A stretch of 52,478 nt of DNA from Deltaproteobacteria bacterium (GCA_016183025.1 JACPFL010000094.1:1-52478), one strand, 5' to 3'; counted from the stretch's first letter, positions 1 through 8,745 are shown. Made by a program: numbers and translations. Notes: generated by a model not told the origin, from the sequence alone.

Positions 1-570
1 GGCGGTTCCGACTACGAGGGTCCGCTCCCGGAGCCGTCCGTCGAGGAAGACCCCCTCCAGTGTGGCGCTGGGCGGCAGTGTGGCGCTGGGCGGCGGGGCT
101 GGCGCCTCGCCTGCTGTCGCGGGAGTCGCCCTCGATGGCGCACCCGCCGCGGGCCGGCCCCGCAGCTCCGCCCTCAGCCCGGCCACGGCCTGATCAGCCC
201 GGGCGAGCCGGCTGTGCACCCCCCTCAGCTCCGCGCCGAGGCGCGTCAGGTCAGCTCGGACCCCAGCCTGGGCCCGCTCGGCCTGCGCCTGATCCCGGGT
301 CACGGCCTCCAGCCGCCCTCGGACCCCGACCACTTCACGCGCGAGCCGCTCCATCTCCCGGCTCTGGGCGCTCCCCTGCTGGGCCAGCCGCTTGATCTCT
401 CCCACGAGCGGTGACAGCATGGCCCGTGTCTGGCGTTGCTGCCAGATACTGGCAGCCACGACGCCCACCACCACGAGGCAGGCCACCGCCGCAATCACGC
501 CCAGCCCCCATCCGCTGCGCGCGGCCCGCTGCCGCTGGTACCGACCCGGCACAATTATCGGCTCCGTCAT
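1..570 (-). CDS. Partial CDS: N-terminal TM segment followed by coiled-coil and Pro/Ala-rich region, hypothetical; runs off window start
   Basis: Frame open from ATG at 570 to window edge; translation MTEPIIVPGRYQRQRAARSGWGLGVIAAVACLVVVGVVAASIWQQRQTRAML... with TM helix then Arg/Glu/Ala-rich coiled coil; absent from ORF track because it has no stop inside the window. Confidence 0.6.
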   Translation of the reverse strand, partial: MTEPIIVPGRYQRQRAARSGWGLGVIAAVACLVVVGVVAASIWQQRQTRAMLSPLVGEIKRLAQQGSAQSREMERLAREVVGVRGRLEAVTRDQAQAERAQAGVRADLTRLGAELRGVHSRLARADQAVAGLRAELRGRPAAGAPSRATPATAGEAPAPPPSATLPPSATLEGVFLDGRLRERTLVVGTA

Positions 571-606
571 CGTGGGCTCCACCCGGCTCAGCCGCGTTTT
601 ATTTTC

Positions 607-636
607 AGCCTACCCCCGCCTCGTTCGGCGCGTCAA
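607..636 (-). promoter_or_regulatory. Putative sigma70-like promoter for the minus-strand coiled-coil gene
   Basis: Minus strand TTGACG-N18-TAGGCT. Confidence 0.3.
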
Positions 637-837
637 GCGCTGGAGTGGCAGGAACTGCATAAGCCACGCCAGGTTAAGGGACCAACGGCGACCTCTGACG
701 GTGCACAGTTCGAAGGGGGCACGGCGCAGTGTGACCCCGGTCACTGCATCCCGTTCGCCTCTATGCGATGAGGATGGCCTTTGCTGCGGGTGGCCCGAGT
801 CGGGACTCGAGCCGGGACGCGGCCGCGAGGAGGAGCC

Positions 838-1089
838 ATGGGCTTCCTGCTGTTCGCCGGGATCATCATTGCAGGCTACGGCGTCATCAGCCTCGCCAGT
901 CCGGAGCTGCTGCACCGTGCAGCCCTCTGGTGGGACCACCTCTTCCTGCAGGCGAGCGACGCGGCGGAGCTCCACCGGCGGCCCATCGGGCTCGTCTGCC
1001 TGCTCGTGGCCGTCGTCCTCTTCATCTCGGCCTACCGCCTGCGCCAGGTCAGCATCGGGGCCATGTTCCGGCTGTTCTTCTGCCCATGA
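838..1089 (+). CDS. Small two-TM membrane protein, hypothetical
   Basis: ATG 838 preceded by AGGAGG-like SD; MGFLLFAGIIIAGYGVISLASPELLHRAALWWDHLF...LVCLLVAVVLFISAYRL. Confidence 0.6.
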   Translation: MGFLLFAGIIIAGYGVISLASPELLHRAALWWDHLFLQASDAAELHRRPIGLVCLLVAVVLFISAYRLRQVSIGAMFRLFFCP

Positions 1090-1136
1090 CTTCTCCCGGC
1101 CATGGGCAGATCCGGCCCTCCCCCGCACTTTTCCCC

Positions 1137-1165
1137 TTGCCCTCTTTCTTCAGGCGCAGTATAAA
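1137..1165 (+). promoter_or_regulatory. Putative sigma70-like promoter for the FecR-domain gene
   Basis: TTGCCC-N17-TATAAA; would give a leader of roughly 225 nt. Confidence 0.4.
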
Positions 1166-1396
1166 CAGCCCTGGCACACGGCTTGCGACCCTGGAGCACC
1201 GTGACCCGGCGCCGAAGAGAAGGAAAGCCGGAATGAGGCCATCAGGCCAGAGAACGCTCCAGCAGTTGCTTGCGGTTGCCTCCCCCCAGGCAGCCCATGC
1301 GCGCGCAGCGGTCGGGCTTAGCCTCCCGCCCGCTGAGCTACCCTTTTTGTGGCTCTCACCCCGGAAGTTGTAGCCCGCTGGGCGGAGGGTAGAGCG

Positions 1397-2608
1397 ATGG
1401 AGAGGCGTGGATCCTGGCTCACGGCCGGCGGCGTCCTAGGAATCGGGCTCATCCTTCTCGTGGTCGGCGTTCAGCCGGCCTTCCCCATGGGGGGACGCCC
1501 CGAGGCGGAGGTGGCGGCCCCCGTGATCACGGTCAACCACGGCACCGTGGAGGTCCTCCCCCGTGGCGCCACGCAGTGGAAGCGCGCCTTCATCAATATG
1601 GCCCTGGCTCCCGGCGACACCCTGCGTACGGCCCCTCGCTCCAAGACGGAGATCCGCTTCCCTGGCGGCACCATCCGGGTCTTCGAAAACACGATCTTCG
1701 AGCTGCCGATGCGCCAGGAGGGCGGCAAGGTCTTCATTGACCTGGTCCGCATGCAGCTTGGCGACTCCCTGTTCAGCGTCACCAAGGGCAAGCTCCAGCA
1801 CGGCTTCGAGGTCCATACCCCGCACATGATCGCGGGCGTGCGGGGCACGCTCTTCGGCGTGCACACCGGCCCGCGCACCACGCGCCTGGCGGTGTACGAG
1901 GGCGTGGTGGCCGTCACCGACCGGCAGGCGCGGGCTGAGGGGCTGCGGGAGGTCCGGCCCTCGCAGATCACCGAGGTGGTCCGTGGCGCCCTGCCGACCG
2001 CGCCCAAGACCGTTCCGCTCACCAACCCGTGGCGGGGGTGGGAACAGCCGACGAACAACCGGATCCAAGATCTCGCGCCAAAGGGAGCGCCCACCCCCCC
2101 CTCGACCCCCGGTTCCTCCACACAGGGGAGCACAGGTGGCCGCGATCGCCAGGGCACGGCTAGCGGCACCTCCGCGTCCAGCACCGGATCAGACGCCCGT
2201 GCCACCACCAGTAGCACCGCCGCGCCAACCCCAGGCACCGGCGGTTCTACAGGGGCAGATCCCCGGGCGACCACCCGGGGGACTACCGGGGAAACCCTGC
2301 AGGGCCTGAGGGCGAGCAGCGAGTCCACACGGTCCCTGAGCGGCGAGGCTGCCAGGACTGCCCAGGAAGCCGCGAAGGAGGCTGCCAAGGCTGCCACGGA
2401 AGCGGCAAAGGCGGCGGCAGAAGCTGTCAAGGACGCGGCCAAGGCGGCCACCGAGGCCGCCAGAGAGGCGGCCAGGGAGGCCGCAAGGGAAGCGGCTAAA
2501 GCCGCCACCGAGACCGCCAAGGAGGCGGCCAAGAGCGCTGCCAAGGAGGCGGCCAAGCTCGCCAGCGAAGCCGCCATCGCAGGCAGCCGTTCGCCCTGCT
2601 TGCTGTAG
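1397..2608 (+). CDS. FecR-domain protein with signal/TM segment and Ala-Lys-rich C-terminal tail
   Basis: Start ATG 1397 (ORF open from 1349); VITVNHGTVEVLPRG..., FPGGTIRVFENTIFELP..., TPHMIAGVRGTLFGV...VYEGVVAVTD is FecR-like; tail EAAKEAAKAATEAAKAAAEAVKDAAKAATEAAREAA. Confidence 0.75.
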   Translation: MERRGSWLTAGGVLGIGLILLVVGVQPAFPMGGRPEAEVAAPVITVNHGTVEVLPRGATQWKRAFINMALAPGDTLRTAPRSKTEIRFPGGTIRVFENTIFELPMRQEGGKVFIDLVRMQLGDSLFSVTKGKLQHGFEVHTPHMIAGVRGTLFGVHTGPRTTRLAVYEGVVAVTDRQARAEGLREVRPSQITEVVRGALPTAPKTVPLTNPWRGWEQPTNNRIQDLAPKGAPTPPSTPGSSTQGSTGGRDRQGTASGTSASSTGSDARATTSSTAAPTPGTGGSTGADPRATTRGTTGETLQGLRASSESTRSLSGEAARTAQEAAKEAAKAATEAAKAAAEAVKDAAKAATEAAREAAREAAREAAKAATETAKEAAKSAAKEAAKLASEAAIAGSRSPCLL

Positions 2609-2700
2609 TTGGTTCAGTGTCCACTGTCAGTCCATAGTGGGAGTGATTCGAACGACCTTACAGAGTTGAGCGCAGCTGATCTTCGACTTCCTGACTGACA

Positions 2701-3060
2701 TCACGCCAAAGACACGGCCAAAGAGGCGGCCAAGGACGCCTCCAAAGAGGCCGCTAAAGACGTCGCCAAGGACACCGCCAAAGAGGCGGCCAAGGACGCC
2801 TCCAAAGAGGCCGCCAAGGACGTCGCCAAGGACACCGCCAAGGACGTGGCCAAAGACGTCGCCAAAGACACGGCCAAAGACGTGGCCAAAGACGCCGCCA
2901 AAGACGCCGCTAAGGACTCCTCCAAGGCCGCCTCCGAGGTCGCCAAGGAGGCCACAAAGGATGCTGTAAAGGACGCGACCAAGGACGTGGCAAAGGATAC
3001 TGCGAAGGAGGCGACAAAGGATGTGGCGAAGGATGCGGTAAAGGATGTGGCCAAGGAGAG
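2701..3060 (+). repeat. 12-bp coding tandem repeat with a 60-bp higher-order unit (AKDTAKEAAKDASKEAAKDV)
   Basis: Sequence lines starting at 2701, 2761, 2821 and 2881 align with 60-nt periodicity; encodes [A/S]K[D/E]x tetrapeptides. Confidence 0.85.
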
Positions 3061-3112
3061 TGCCAGCGGGAGTGGAAAGTCCGACGGCGGGAGCGAGAAG
3101 AAAGGGAAGTAG
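2846..3112 (+). CDS. Ala/Lys/Asp repeat ORF; probably the displaced C-terminal tail of the FecR-domain protein (same reading frame)
   Basis: Same frame as 1397..2608; open repeat frame extends back to about 2699; ends KESASGSGKSDGGSEKKGK*. Confidence 0.5.
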   Translation: MAKDVAKDTAKDVAKDAAKDAAKDSSKAASEVAKEATKDAVKDATKDVAKDTAKEATKDVAKDAVKDVAKESASGSGKSDGGSEKKGK

Positions 3113-4634
3113 TCCGGCCGGGTGCTCTTCGGACACCCTCTCTGCGCGATCTGCTTACAGTCGACCCCTGTCCGGCGTAGCCCTCCTCATTGTGGTGACC
3201 CTGGCCCCTTCATGGACCCGGGCTCAAGAGGCCCGGGAGTGGCTCAGCCGGGGCCAGGCCCACTTCGAGCGCCAGGAGTTCGAGCAGGCCGCCGAGGCCT
3301 TCGAGCGGGCCACCGAGGCCGCCCCCGACGAGGCAGAGCCCCACTTCCTCCTGGGCCTGACGTATGCCCGCCTCCGCGACTACCCGCGCGCGGCTGCCGC
3401 ACTCCTGAACGCTCGCGACCGGGACCCGGACCTGGAAGGACTCCCGCGCGAGCTTGGCGTGGCCCTCTATCGGATCGAGAGCTACGAGGCCGCGGCCGAG
3501 GCCCTCGAGGGGGCGGTGGAGCTGGAGCCCGACAACGCGGTGGCGCGGTACTACTTAGGCCTGGCCCGCTACCAGCTCGGGGAGTACCAGGCGGCCATCG
3601 AAGAGCTGGCCAGGGCGCGGGAGCTGGAGCCGGAGTTCACCACAGCCGTGACCCTGTACACCGGGCTGGCCTGGTTCCGGGCCGGCCGCTACCGCGAGGC
3701 CCGCGACAGCTTCGCCCGGCTCGTCACGGCCAGCCCCGGCTCCGAGGAGGCCAACCTGGCCCGCCGCTACCTGGAGACTATCGAGGAGCGGCTGCGCGGG
3801 CCGAAGCGCTGGAGCCTGCAGGCCAGCGCCGGGGTCGAGTACAACGACAACGTCACCACGTCCGCAGTCGAGACGATCACGGGCGAGCCGGACGTGGCTG
3901 CCGTCTTCACCGTCTCGGCCGAGGTCAAGCCGCTCCTGACCCCGACCTGGGAGGCGGCCCTCGACTACAACTTCTTCCTGACGGTGTACGAGGAGCTGAA
4001 GGCCCAGAACATCGAGGCCCACACGCCCGGCCTCACCCTCGCCTTCAAGCAGGGGCCGTGGGAGTTCGGGCTGCGCTACGCCTTTGACTACATCTACCTG
4101 TCGAGCAGCCGCGATGGCCTCCTCCGGATCCAGAACCTGAGCCCCACGGTCAGCGTGCTCGCCACCCCCACCCTGTACACCCAGGTTCGCTACCGCTTCC
4201 AGGACAAGGACTTCTTCACCAGCCCCGACCGCACCGGGACCAACAACGGGGTCGGGATCACGCAGTACGTGTTCTTCGACGGGGGCAAGGGCTACGTCTC
4301 CGGGACCTACCGCTACGAGCTGGAGAACACCCGCAGCCCCGACTTCGATTACCAGGGGCACCGCCCTAGCCTGAGCCTCCGCCTCCCCCTGCCCCTCGAG
4401 GTCCGCTTCGACCTGAACCTGGAGTACTACGTCAAGCAGTTCCGCCACATCGACTCGACCGCGGGCAACCAGCGGCACGACGAGCGCTGGGGCTTCTCCA
4501 CCCGGTTCTCCAGGCCGGTCGCAGCCCCCCTCCGGTTGACCCTGGAGTACAGCTACACCAACAACCACTCCACGATCCGGAGCTTCACGTACCGCGAGAA
4601 CATCGTTGGGCTCAACCTGACCGCATCCTTCTGA
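3045..4634 (+). CDS. TPR-repeat protein with C-terminal outer-membrane beta-barrel (SLAM/DUF560-like architecture); true start probably downstream of 3045
   Basis: Signal-like SGVALLIVVTLAPSWTRAQ, several TPRs (WLSRGQAHFERQEFEQAAEAFERAT...), then GVEYNDNV..., alternating aromatic beta-strands, C-terminal ...VGLNLTASF. Confidence 0.7.
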   Translation: MWPRRVPAGVESPTAGARRKGSSPAGCSSDTLSARSAYSRPLSGVALLIVVTLAPSWTRAQEAREWLSRGQAHFERQEFEQAAEAFERATEAAPDEAEPHFLLGLTYARLRDYPRAAAALLNARDRDPDLEGLPRELGVALYRIESYEAAAEALEGAVELEPDNAVARYYLGLARYQLGEYQAAIEELARARELEPEFTTAVTLYTGLAWFRAGRYREARDSFARLVTASPGSEEANLARRYLETIEERLRGPKRWSLQASAGVEYNDNVTTSAVETITGEPDVAAVFTVSAEVKPLLTPTWEAALDYNFFLTVYEELKAQNIEAHTPGLTLAFKQGPWEFGLRYAFDYIYLSSSRDGLLRIQNLSPTVSVLATPTLYTQVRYRFQDKDFFTSPDRTGTNNGVGITQYVFFDGGKGYVSGTYRYELENTRSPDFDYQGHRPSLSLRLPLPLEVRFDLNLEYYVKQFRHIDSTAGNQRHDERWGFSTRFSRPVAAPLRLTLEYSYTNNHSTIRSFTYRENIVGLNLTASF

Positions 4635-4645
4635 GCCGGGCCCGC

Positions 4646-6907
4646 TCAACGTGAGGCTTCGAGGGCGGGGATCAGCTCCCGGAGAAAGCCCTGGGAGGGG
4701 TCCTCGGTGAGGGCCCGGCGGAAGGCCGCAGCGGCCTCGGGCCGCCGCCCCTGGCGCAGGGCCGTCCACCCCATCCCCAGCAGCGCCGGGACAAATCGGG
4801 GGTTCGCGGCAAGGGCCTCCCGGAACTCAGCCTCAGCCTCCCTGACCCGCCCCTGCCCCAGAAGCGTCCGCCCGATCTCCACTCGAACCACTGCCTGCGG
4901 CCCGGGCGCCGCCAGGGCGTCCCGAAAGGCCGCCAGGGCCTCCTCGTACCGGCCGAGCTGGCGCAGGAGCTGACCGGTCAGGTACCGGACGGCGGGCTGG
5001 TCGGGTCCGGGGCGCGCGATCGGCTGGAGCACGGCGAGCCCCTCCGCAGGCTGTCCGGTCCGCCCATAGGCCTCGGCCAGGACGAGTCGTGCCTGCAGCG
5101 GGGCCTCGCCCCGGCGGACGGCCTCGCGGAGCAGGGCGATGGCCCGATCGGGCAACCCCGCCTGGAGCAGGGCGCGGCCGACCTGGTAGGCCGAGAGGTG
5201 GCGGCCCGGGTTCAGGCGCCGCGCCTGCTCCAACAGCTCCCCGACCTCGGCCTGGCGCGCCTGCGCCTGCTCCCCGCCGTGCACGAGGTAGAGCTGGGCC
5301 AGGAGCCAGTACGGCGCATCGTCCCGCGGGCTCAGGGCCATGCCACGGCGCAGCGCGGTCTCGACCTCCACGAGCAGGCGCCCCTGCCCGGTGCGCCGAT
5401 ACTGGGCCAGCAGGGCTCCGCCGAGGTTGACCACATAGCCCGCCACCACCGGGTCCAGTCGGGTGGCCAGCCGGAAGGCCCGGGCCGCCTCTTCAGGCTG
5501 TCCGGCCTTCAGGCGGGCAATGCCGCGCTGATTGATGAGGGAGACGACGTACGGGTGGACCAGCGCCAGGGCCAGCAGGAGTCCGGCCGCGGTCACGACG
5601 GCCTGCCCCCGCCGGGCTGCCCACCCCTCCGCGGCCCAGGCCATCCGATGCACGGAGAGGACCCCCGCGCGCGCGGCGAGCTGCAGCACGAATGCGGCAT
5701 AGCCGGCGAACAGCAGGAGCAGCCCCGGGACGCGGAGGTTGAAGTCCCCCCCGCTGTGGAGCAGCAACCCCACGGCCCCGGCCAGCGCCCCGCCCAGGGC
5801 GAGCTGCTCCTGCGGGCCCAGTCCGGGCGCGCCCACTGCCCGAAGCCCCGCCAGCAGGATCGCCCCCAGGAAGAGCAGCAGGGGCAGGGTCCCCAGCGCG
5901 CCTACCTCCGCCCAGAACTGCAGGTAGTCGTTGTGCGCGAAGAAGTGCACCTCGTTCGGGAAAAAGCGGGTGTTCATGAACTGCGGGTAGACCTGGTGGT
6001 AGGTGGCGATCCCCGTGCCCAGGATCGGCTGGCGGCGGATCACCTCCCAGGCGCTGCCCCACATGATCAGCCGGGCCTGCCACCCGCCCGGCACCGCGAC
6101 CGTCGGCGCCTCGGGCCCGACCGGCTGGAGGAGCTCGGCCGTCCGCCCCCCCAGGATCACGCGGGACTCGGAGGGGATCGTCCTCAGGAGGACGGCCGTG
6201 ACCAGGAGGAGCATGACACCGAGCGCTGCCAACCACCCCCGGTTGGCCCGGACCATCTCCCGGAAGCCGCCCCAGCGCCACGTCAGGACGATCAACAGGG
6301 CCAGGGCTCCCCCGACCCCGCCGATCCAGGCCCCGCGGCTCCCGCTGAGCAGGAGGGCCGCGTAGTGGAGGAGCACCAGGCCCAGCCCGCCAAACCGTCG
6401 CCAGGGCGAGGGCGGCCCCCCAAGCCAGGCTAGGGCGAGGGGCGGGAGGACGAGGACCAGGAGGGCGGCAAAGGTGTTCGGCACGACGAAGATCGAATGG
6501 GCCCGCGGCCCGTACGCCCCGCCCCCCAGGTAGACCTGCGCGATCCCGTGGACGGAGGCGGCGGTCGAGAAAGCCAGCAGCACCTGGAAGAGCCGCCGCC
6601 ACGCGGCCCAGGGCCAGCGGGCGGCCAGCAGCGCGTACAGCACGCCCAGGGTCATCCCGTAGAGCACGGTGCCGTACCGGCTCAGGGCCCGATCGACCGC
6701 GTAGAGGTTCGAGAGGACGACCACGGCCAGGAAGGCGAGGGCAGCCAGGTGCAGCCGCCGTCCCGGGATGGTGACCTCCCCCTCATCGAGGACCTGTCGG
6801 GCGATCACCAGAACCAGGAGGAGCGCCAGGAGCGAGACTGCCGTGATGAAGCCATACCGGTAGGGGCCCGGATCGAAGGGCGCCAGCAGGAGCAGGGCCG
6901 CGGCCAC
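4646..6907 (-). CDS. O-antigen ligase/polymerase (Wzy/WaaL-like) with C-terminal TPR domain
   Basis: Multi-TM N-terminus, ILGTGIATYHQVYPQF and FAHNDYLQFWAEVG motifs, then TPRs. Confidence 0.8.
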   Translation of the reverse strand: MAAALLLLAPFDPGPYRYGFITAVSLLALLLVLVIARQVLDEGEVTIPGRRLHLAALAFLAVVVLSNLYAVDRALSRYGTVLYGMTLGVLYALLAARWPWAAWRRLFQVLLAFSTAASVHGIAQVYLGGGAYGPRAHSIFVVPNTFAALLVLVLPPLALAWLGGPPSPWRRFGGLGLVLLHYAALLLSGSRGAWIGGVGGALALLIVLTWRWGGFREMVRANRGWLAALGVMLLLVTAVLLRTIPSESRVILGGRTAELLQPVGPEAPTVAVPGGWQARLIMWGSAWEVIRRQPILGTGIATYHQVYPQFMNTRFFPNEVHFFAHNDYLQFWAEVGALGTLPLLLFLGAILLAGLRAVGAPGLGPQEQLALGGALAGAVGLLLHSGGDFNLRVPGLLLLFAGYAAFVLQLAARAGVLSVHRMAWAAEGWAARRGQAVVTAAGLLLALALVHPYVVSLINQRGIARLKAGQPEEAARAFRLATRLDPVVAGYVVNLGGALLAQYRRTGQGRLLVEVETALRRGMALSPRDDAPYWLLAQLYLVHGGEQAQARQAEVGELLEQARRLNPGRHLSAYQVGRALLQAGLPDRAIALLREAVRRGEAPLQARLVLAEAYGRTGQPAEGLAVLQPIARPGPDQPAVRYLTGQLLRQLGRYEEALAAFRDALAAPGPQAVVRVEIGRTLLGQGRVREAEAEFREALAANPRFVPALLGMGWTALRQGRRPEAAAAFRRALTEDPSQGFLRELIPALEASR

Positions 6908-6963
6908 CCCGACGGCTGCCCCGCCAGCGCCCGCGCCCAGGCCGGGGCCCGGGGTTCCGGGGG

Positions 6964-7728
6964 CTATCGGAGGTCCCTCCGCTGGAAGATCGCCGCTGCC
7001 AGTAGGAAGAGGACCGCGGAGATCAACAGCCCGTAGAGCAGGGCCCCGCCTACGACGCTGGCGGGGACCGGGAGCCGGTAGACCACCTGGCCCTTGATGT
7101 TGAAGGTGCTCAGGTTGGGGACCAGGTAGTAGAGGAGTTCCCCCGCGGTCCGGGCCGCGGGACTGCCGATCTTGCCCGCCAGCAGGCGGAAGTTCACCGT
7201 CATGTGCCCGATCACGACGAGCAGCAGCGAGAGCATCGCGCTCAGCGTCCCGGTGGTGAAGGTGGAGAAGAGCAGCGCGATGGCGATGATCAGCATGAGC
7301 TCCATGAAGATGAGGAGCACCGCCGGCAGCAGGCTCAGGTCAAAGGCCCGCTCGGTGAATGCCAGGATCCAGTACATCCAGAGCGTCATCAAACCGATGT
7401 TGACCCCGACGGTGAGCACGAGCCCCAGGTACTTGCCCAGGAGGAACTGCGCCCGGGCCACGGGCTTGGCCGCGATGACGGAGATGGTCCGGCGCTCGAT
7501 CTCCTTGTAGACCAGGCCGATCCCCAGGAACACGCCCATCAGCGTCCCCACGATCCCCATGGCCGCCAGGGAGAAGTCCACCACGATCTTCACGTCCTGA
7601 TGGATGGACAGGGTCCGGAGGAACAGCGAGAGGACGATCAACGCGAGGGCGAAGATCAGGAGGTTGTAGAGGATCCGGTCCCGGATGGCCTCCCGGAAGG
7701 TGTTCAGGGCAATGGCCAGGACCTTCAC
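6964..7728 (-). CDS. ABC-2 type transporter permease (NosY-like)
   Basis: MKVLAIALNTFREAIRDRILYNLLIFALALIVLSL...IERRTISVIAAKPVARAQFLLGKYLG, multi-TM. Confidence 0.8.
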   Translation of the reverse strand: MKVLAIALNTFREAIRDRILYNLLIFALALIVLSLFLRTLSIHQDVKIVVDFSLAAMGIVGTLMGVFLGIGLVYKEIERRTISVIAAKPVARAQFLLGKYLGLVLTVGVNIGLMTLWMYWILAFTERAFDLSLLPAVLLIFMELMLIIAIALLFSTFTTGTLSAMLSLLLVVIGHMTVNFRLLAGKIGSPAARTAGELLYYLVPNLSTFNIKGQVVYRLPVPASVVGGALLYGLLISAVLFLLAAAIFQRRDLR

Positions 7729-8600
7729 CGCCCCCCCGGGAGGACGCTCTCGGGCTCCCCCGTGACCGGGTCGAGCCGGTACCGGCCGCCCCGCGGGTGG
7801 GGGGGGATCTCCCGCAGCAGGCCGGCCCGGACCAGCTCATGCAGCGAGCGGGGGTGGCGGCCGGCGCGCGCGACGAAGGCCCGGGCCGCGGCCCGCAGCC
7901 CCTCCAGGTGCTGCCGGGTCACCAGGTCCTTCAGCGCCTCCCCGAAGATCTCCGTGGTCACGGGGTCGGGCGACTCCTCGACAATCCGCTGGAGGAACGC
8001 GATGGCTTCCTCCATGTCCCCGCCCTCGGCCAGCAGCTTCGCGGCCAGGCGCGGCAGGTAGCCCGGGCTCCCCGGCATCTCGGCGGCCATCGCGTAGTAG
8101 GCGCCGGCCTGCGCCGGATCATTCAGATAGAAGAAGTGGTTGAATCCCAGGAAGAACGGGACCCACCACCCCATGGGGTCGCGCTTCAGGTCGTCGCCGA
8201 GCTGGTCGATGGCCTTGCGCAGGATCCGGTTGCTCTCCTCGTATTGATGGGCAAAGGCCGCGAGGATGCCGCCGCTGGCCACATAGGGGCTCACGTAATT
8301 CGGGTCCAGCGTGGTGACGGTCTCCGCCAGGTTGTAGAGGGTCCGGTCCCCGGGCGGGAACGTGCGGGTGCTCCCGATGTACTGGACCGTCTGCAACCAG
8401 AGCAGGTCGGCCAGGAGCTGCTCGTAGCCCAGCGAGAAGAACCGGAGGGCCTCGCCAGAAGGGAGGTAGCGGAGCCGCTCGGCCAGGGCGGGGCCTTTGC
8501 GCAGCGCCTCGAGGCGGCCCTGGACCAGTGCGGCGCCCGCCCAGGCCAGCAGGGCTCCGAGCAGGAGCAGTTCCGTGGTGCGTCGGGCCAGGCCGACCAC
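7725..8600 (-). CDS. TPR-type protein with N-terminal TM anchor
   Basis: MVGLARRTTELLLLGALLAWAGAAL..., helical repeats; ATGA overlap with the permease start. Confidence 0.65.
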   Translation of the reverse strand: MVGLARRTTELLLLGALLAWAGAALVQGRLEALRKGPALAERLRYLPSGEALRFFSLGYEQLLADLLWLQTVQYIGSTRTFPPGDRTLYNLAETVTTLDPNYVSPYVASGGILAAFAHQYEESNRILRKAIDQLGDDLKRDPMGWWVPFFLGFNHFFYLNDPAQAGAYYAMAAEMPGSPGYLPRLAAKLLAEGGDMEEAIAFLQRIVEESPDPVTTEIFGEALKDLVTRQHLEGLRAAARAFVARAGRHPRSLHELVRAGLLREIPPHPRGGRYRLDPVTGEPESVLPGGR

Positions 8601-8601
8601 C

Positions 8602-8745
8602 CTAGCGCCCGTTGGACACCGCCACCAGGAACGCGAGGCCCTGTCGGCTCTGGCCCCGCCACACCCGGTCCACGTCCGCGTCGGTCTCCTGGCACTCGAT
8701 GAGCGAGGCGCGCGGGGCGACGGCGGGCAGCGGCGAGACGGCCAT
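8602..8745 (-). CDS. Small ORF (47 aa), hypothetical, coupled to thrC
   Basis: MAVSPLPAVAPRASLIECQETDADVDRVWRGQSRQGLAFLVAVSNGR*; TGATG overlap with the thrC stop. Confidence 0.3.
   Translation of the reverse strand: MAVSPLPAVAPRASLIECQETDADVDRVWRGQSRQGLAFLVAVSNGR

Noticed and set aside
1300-1337. GGTAGCTCAGCGGG (minus) resembling a tRNA D-arm
   Set aside because: Downstream sequence does not fold into a tRNA; more likely part of the structured FecR leader.
2640-2665. tRNA T-arm-like string (GGTCGTTCGAATCACTCCC on minus) in the island
   Set aside because: No matching acceptor, D or anticodon arms around it.
2701-3060. Tandem repeat considered as a CRISPR array
   Set aside because: Units are contiguous coding repeats of 12/60 bp without unique spacers.
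2627-3136. Antisense ORF with GGVLGxxF repeats that looks like a membrane protein (also 1471..2577 minus AASLAASL ORF)
   Set aside because: Mirror-image artefact of the 12-bp coding repeat on the plus strand; no SD and no independent support.
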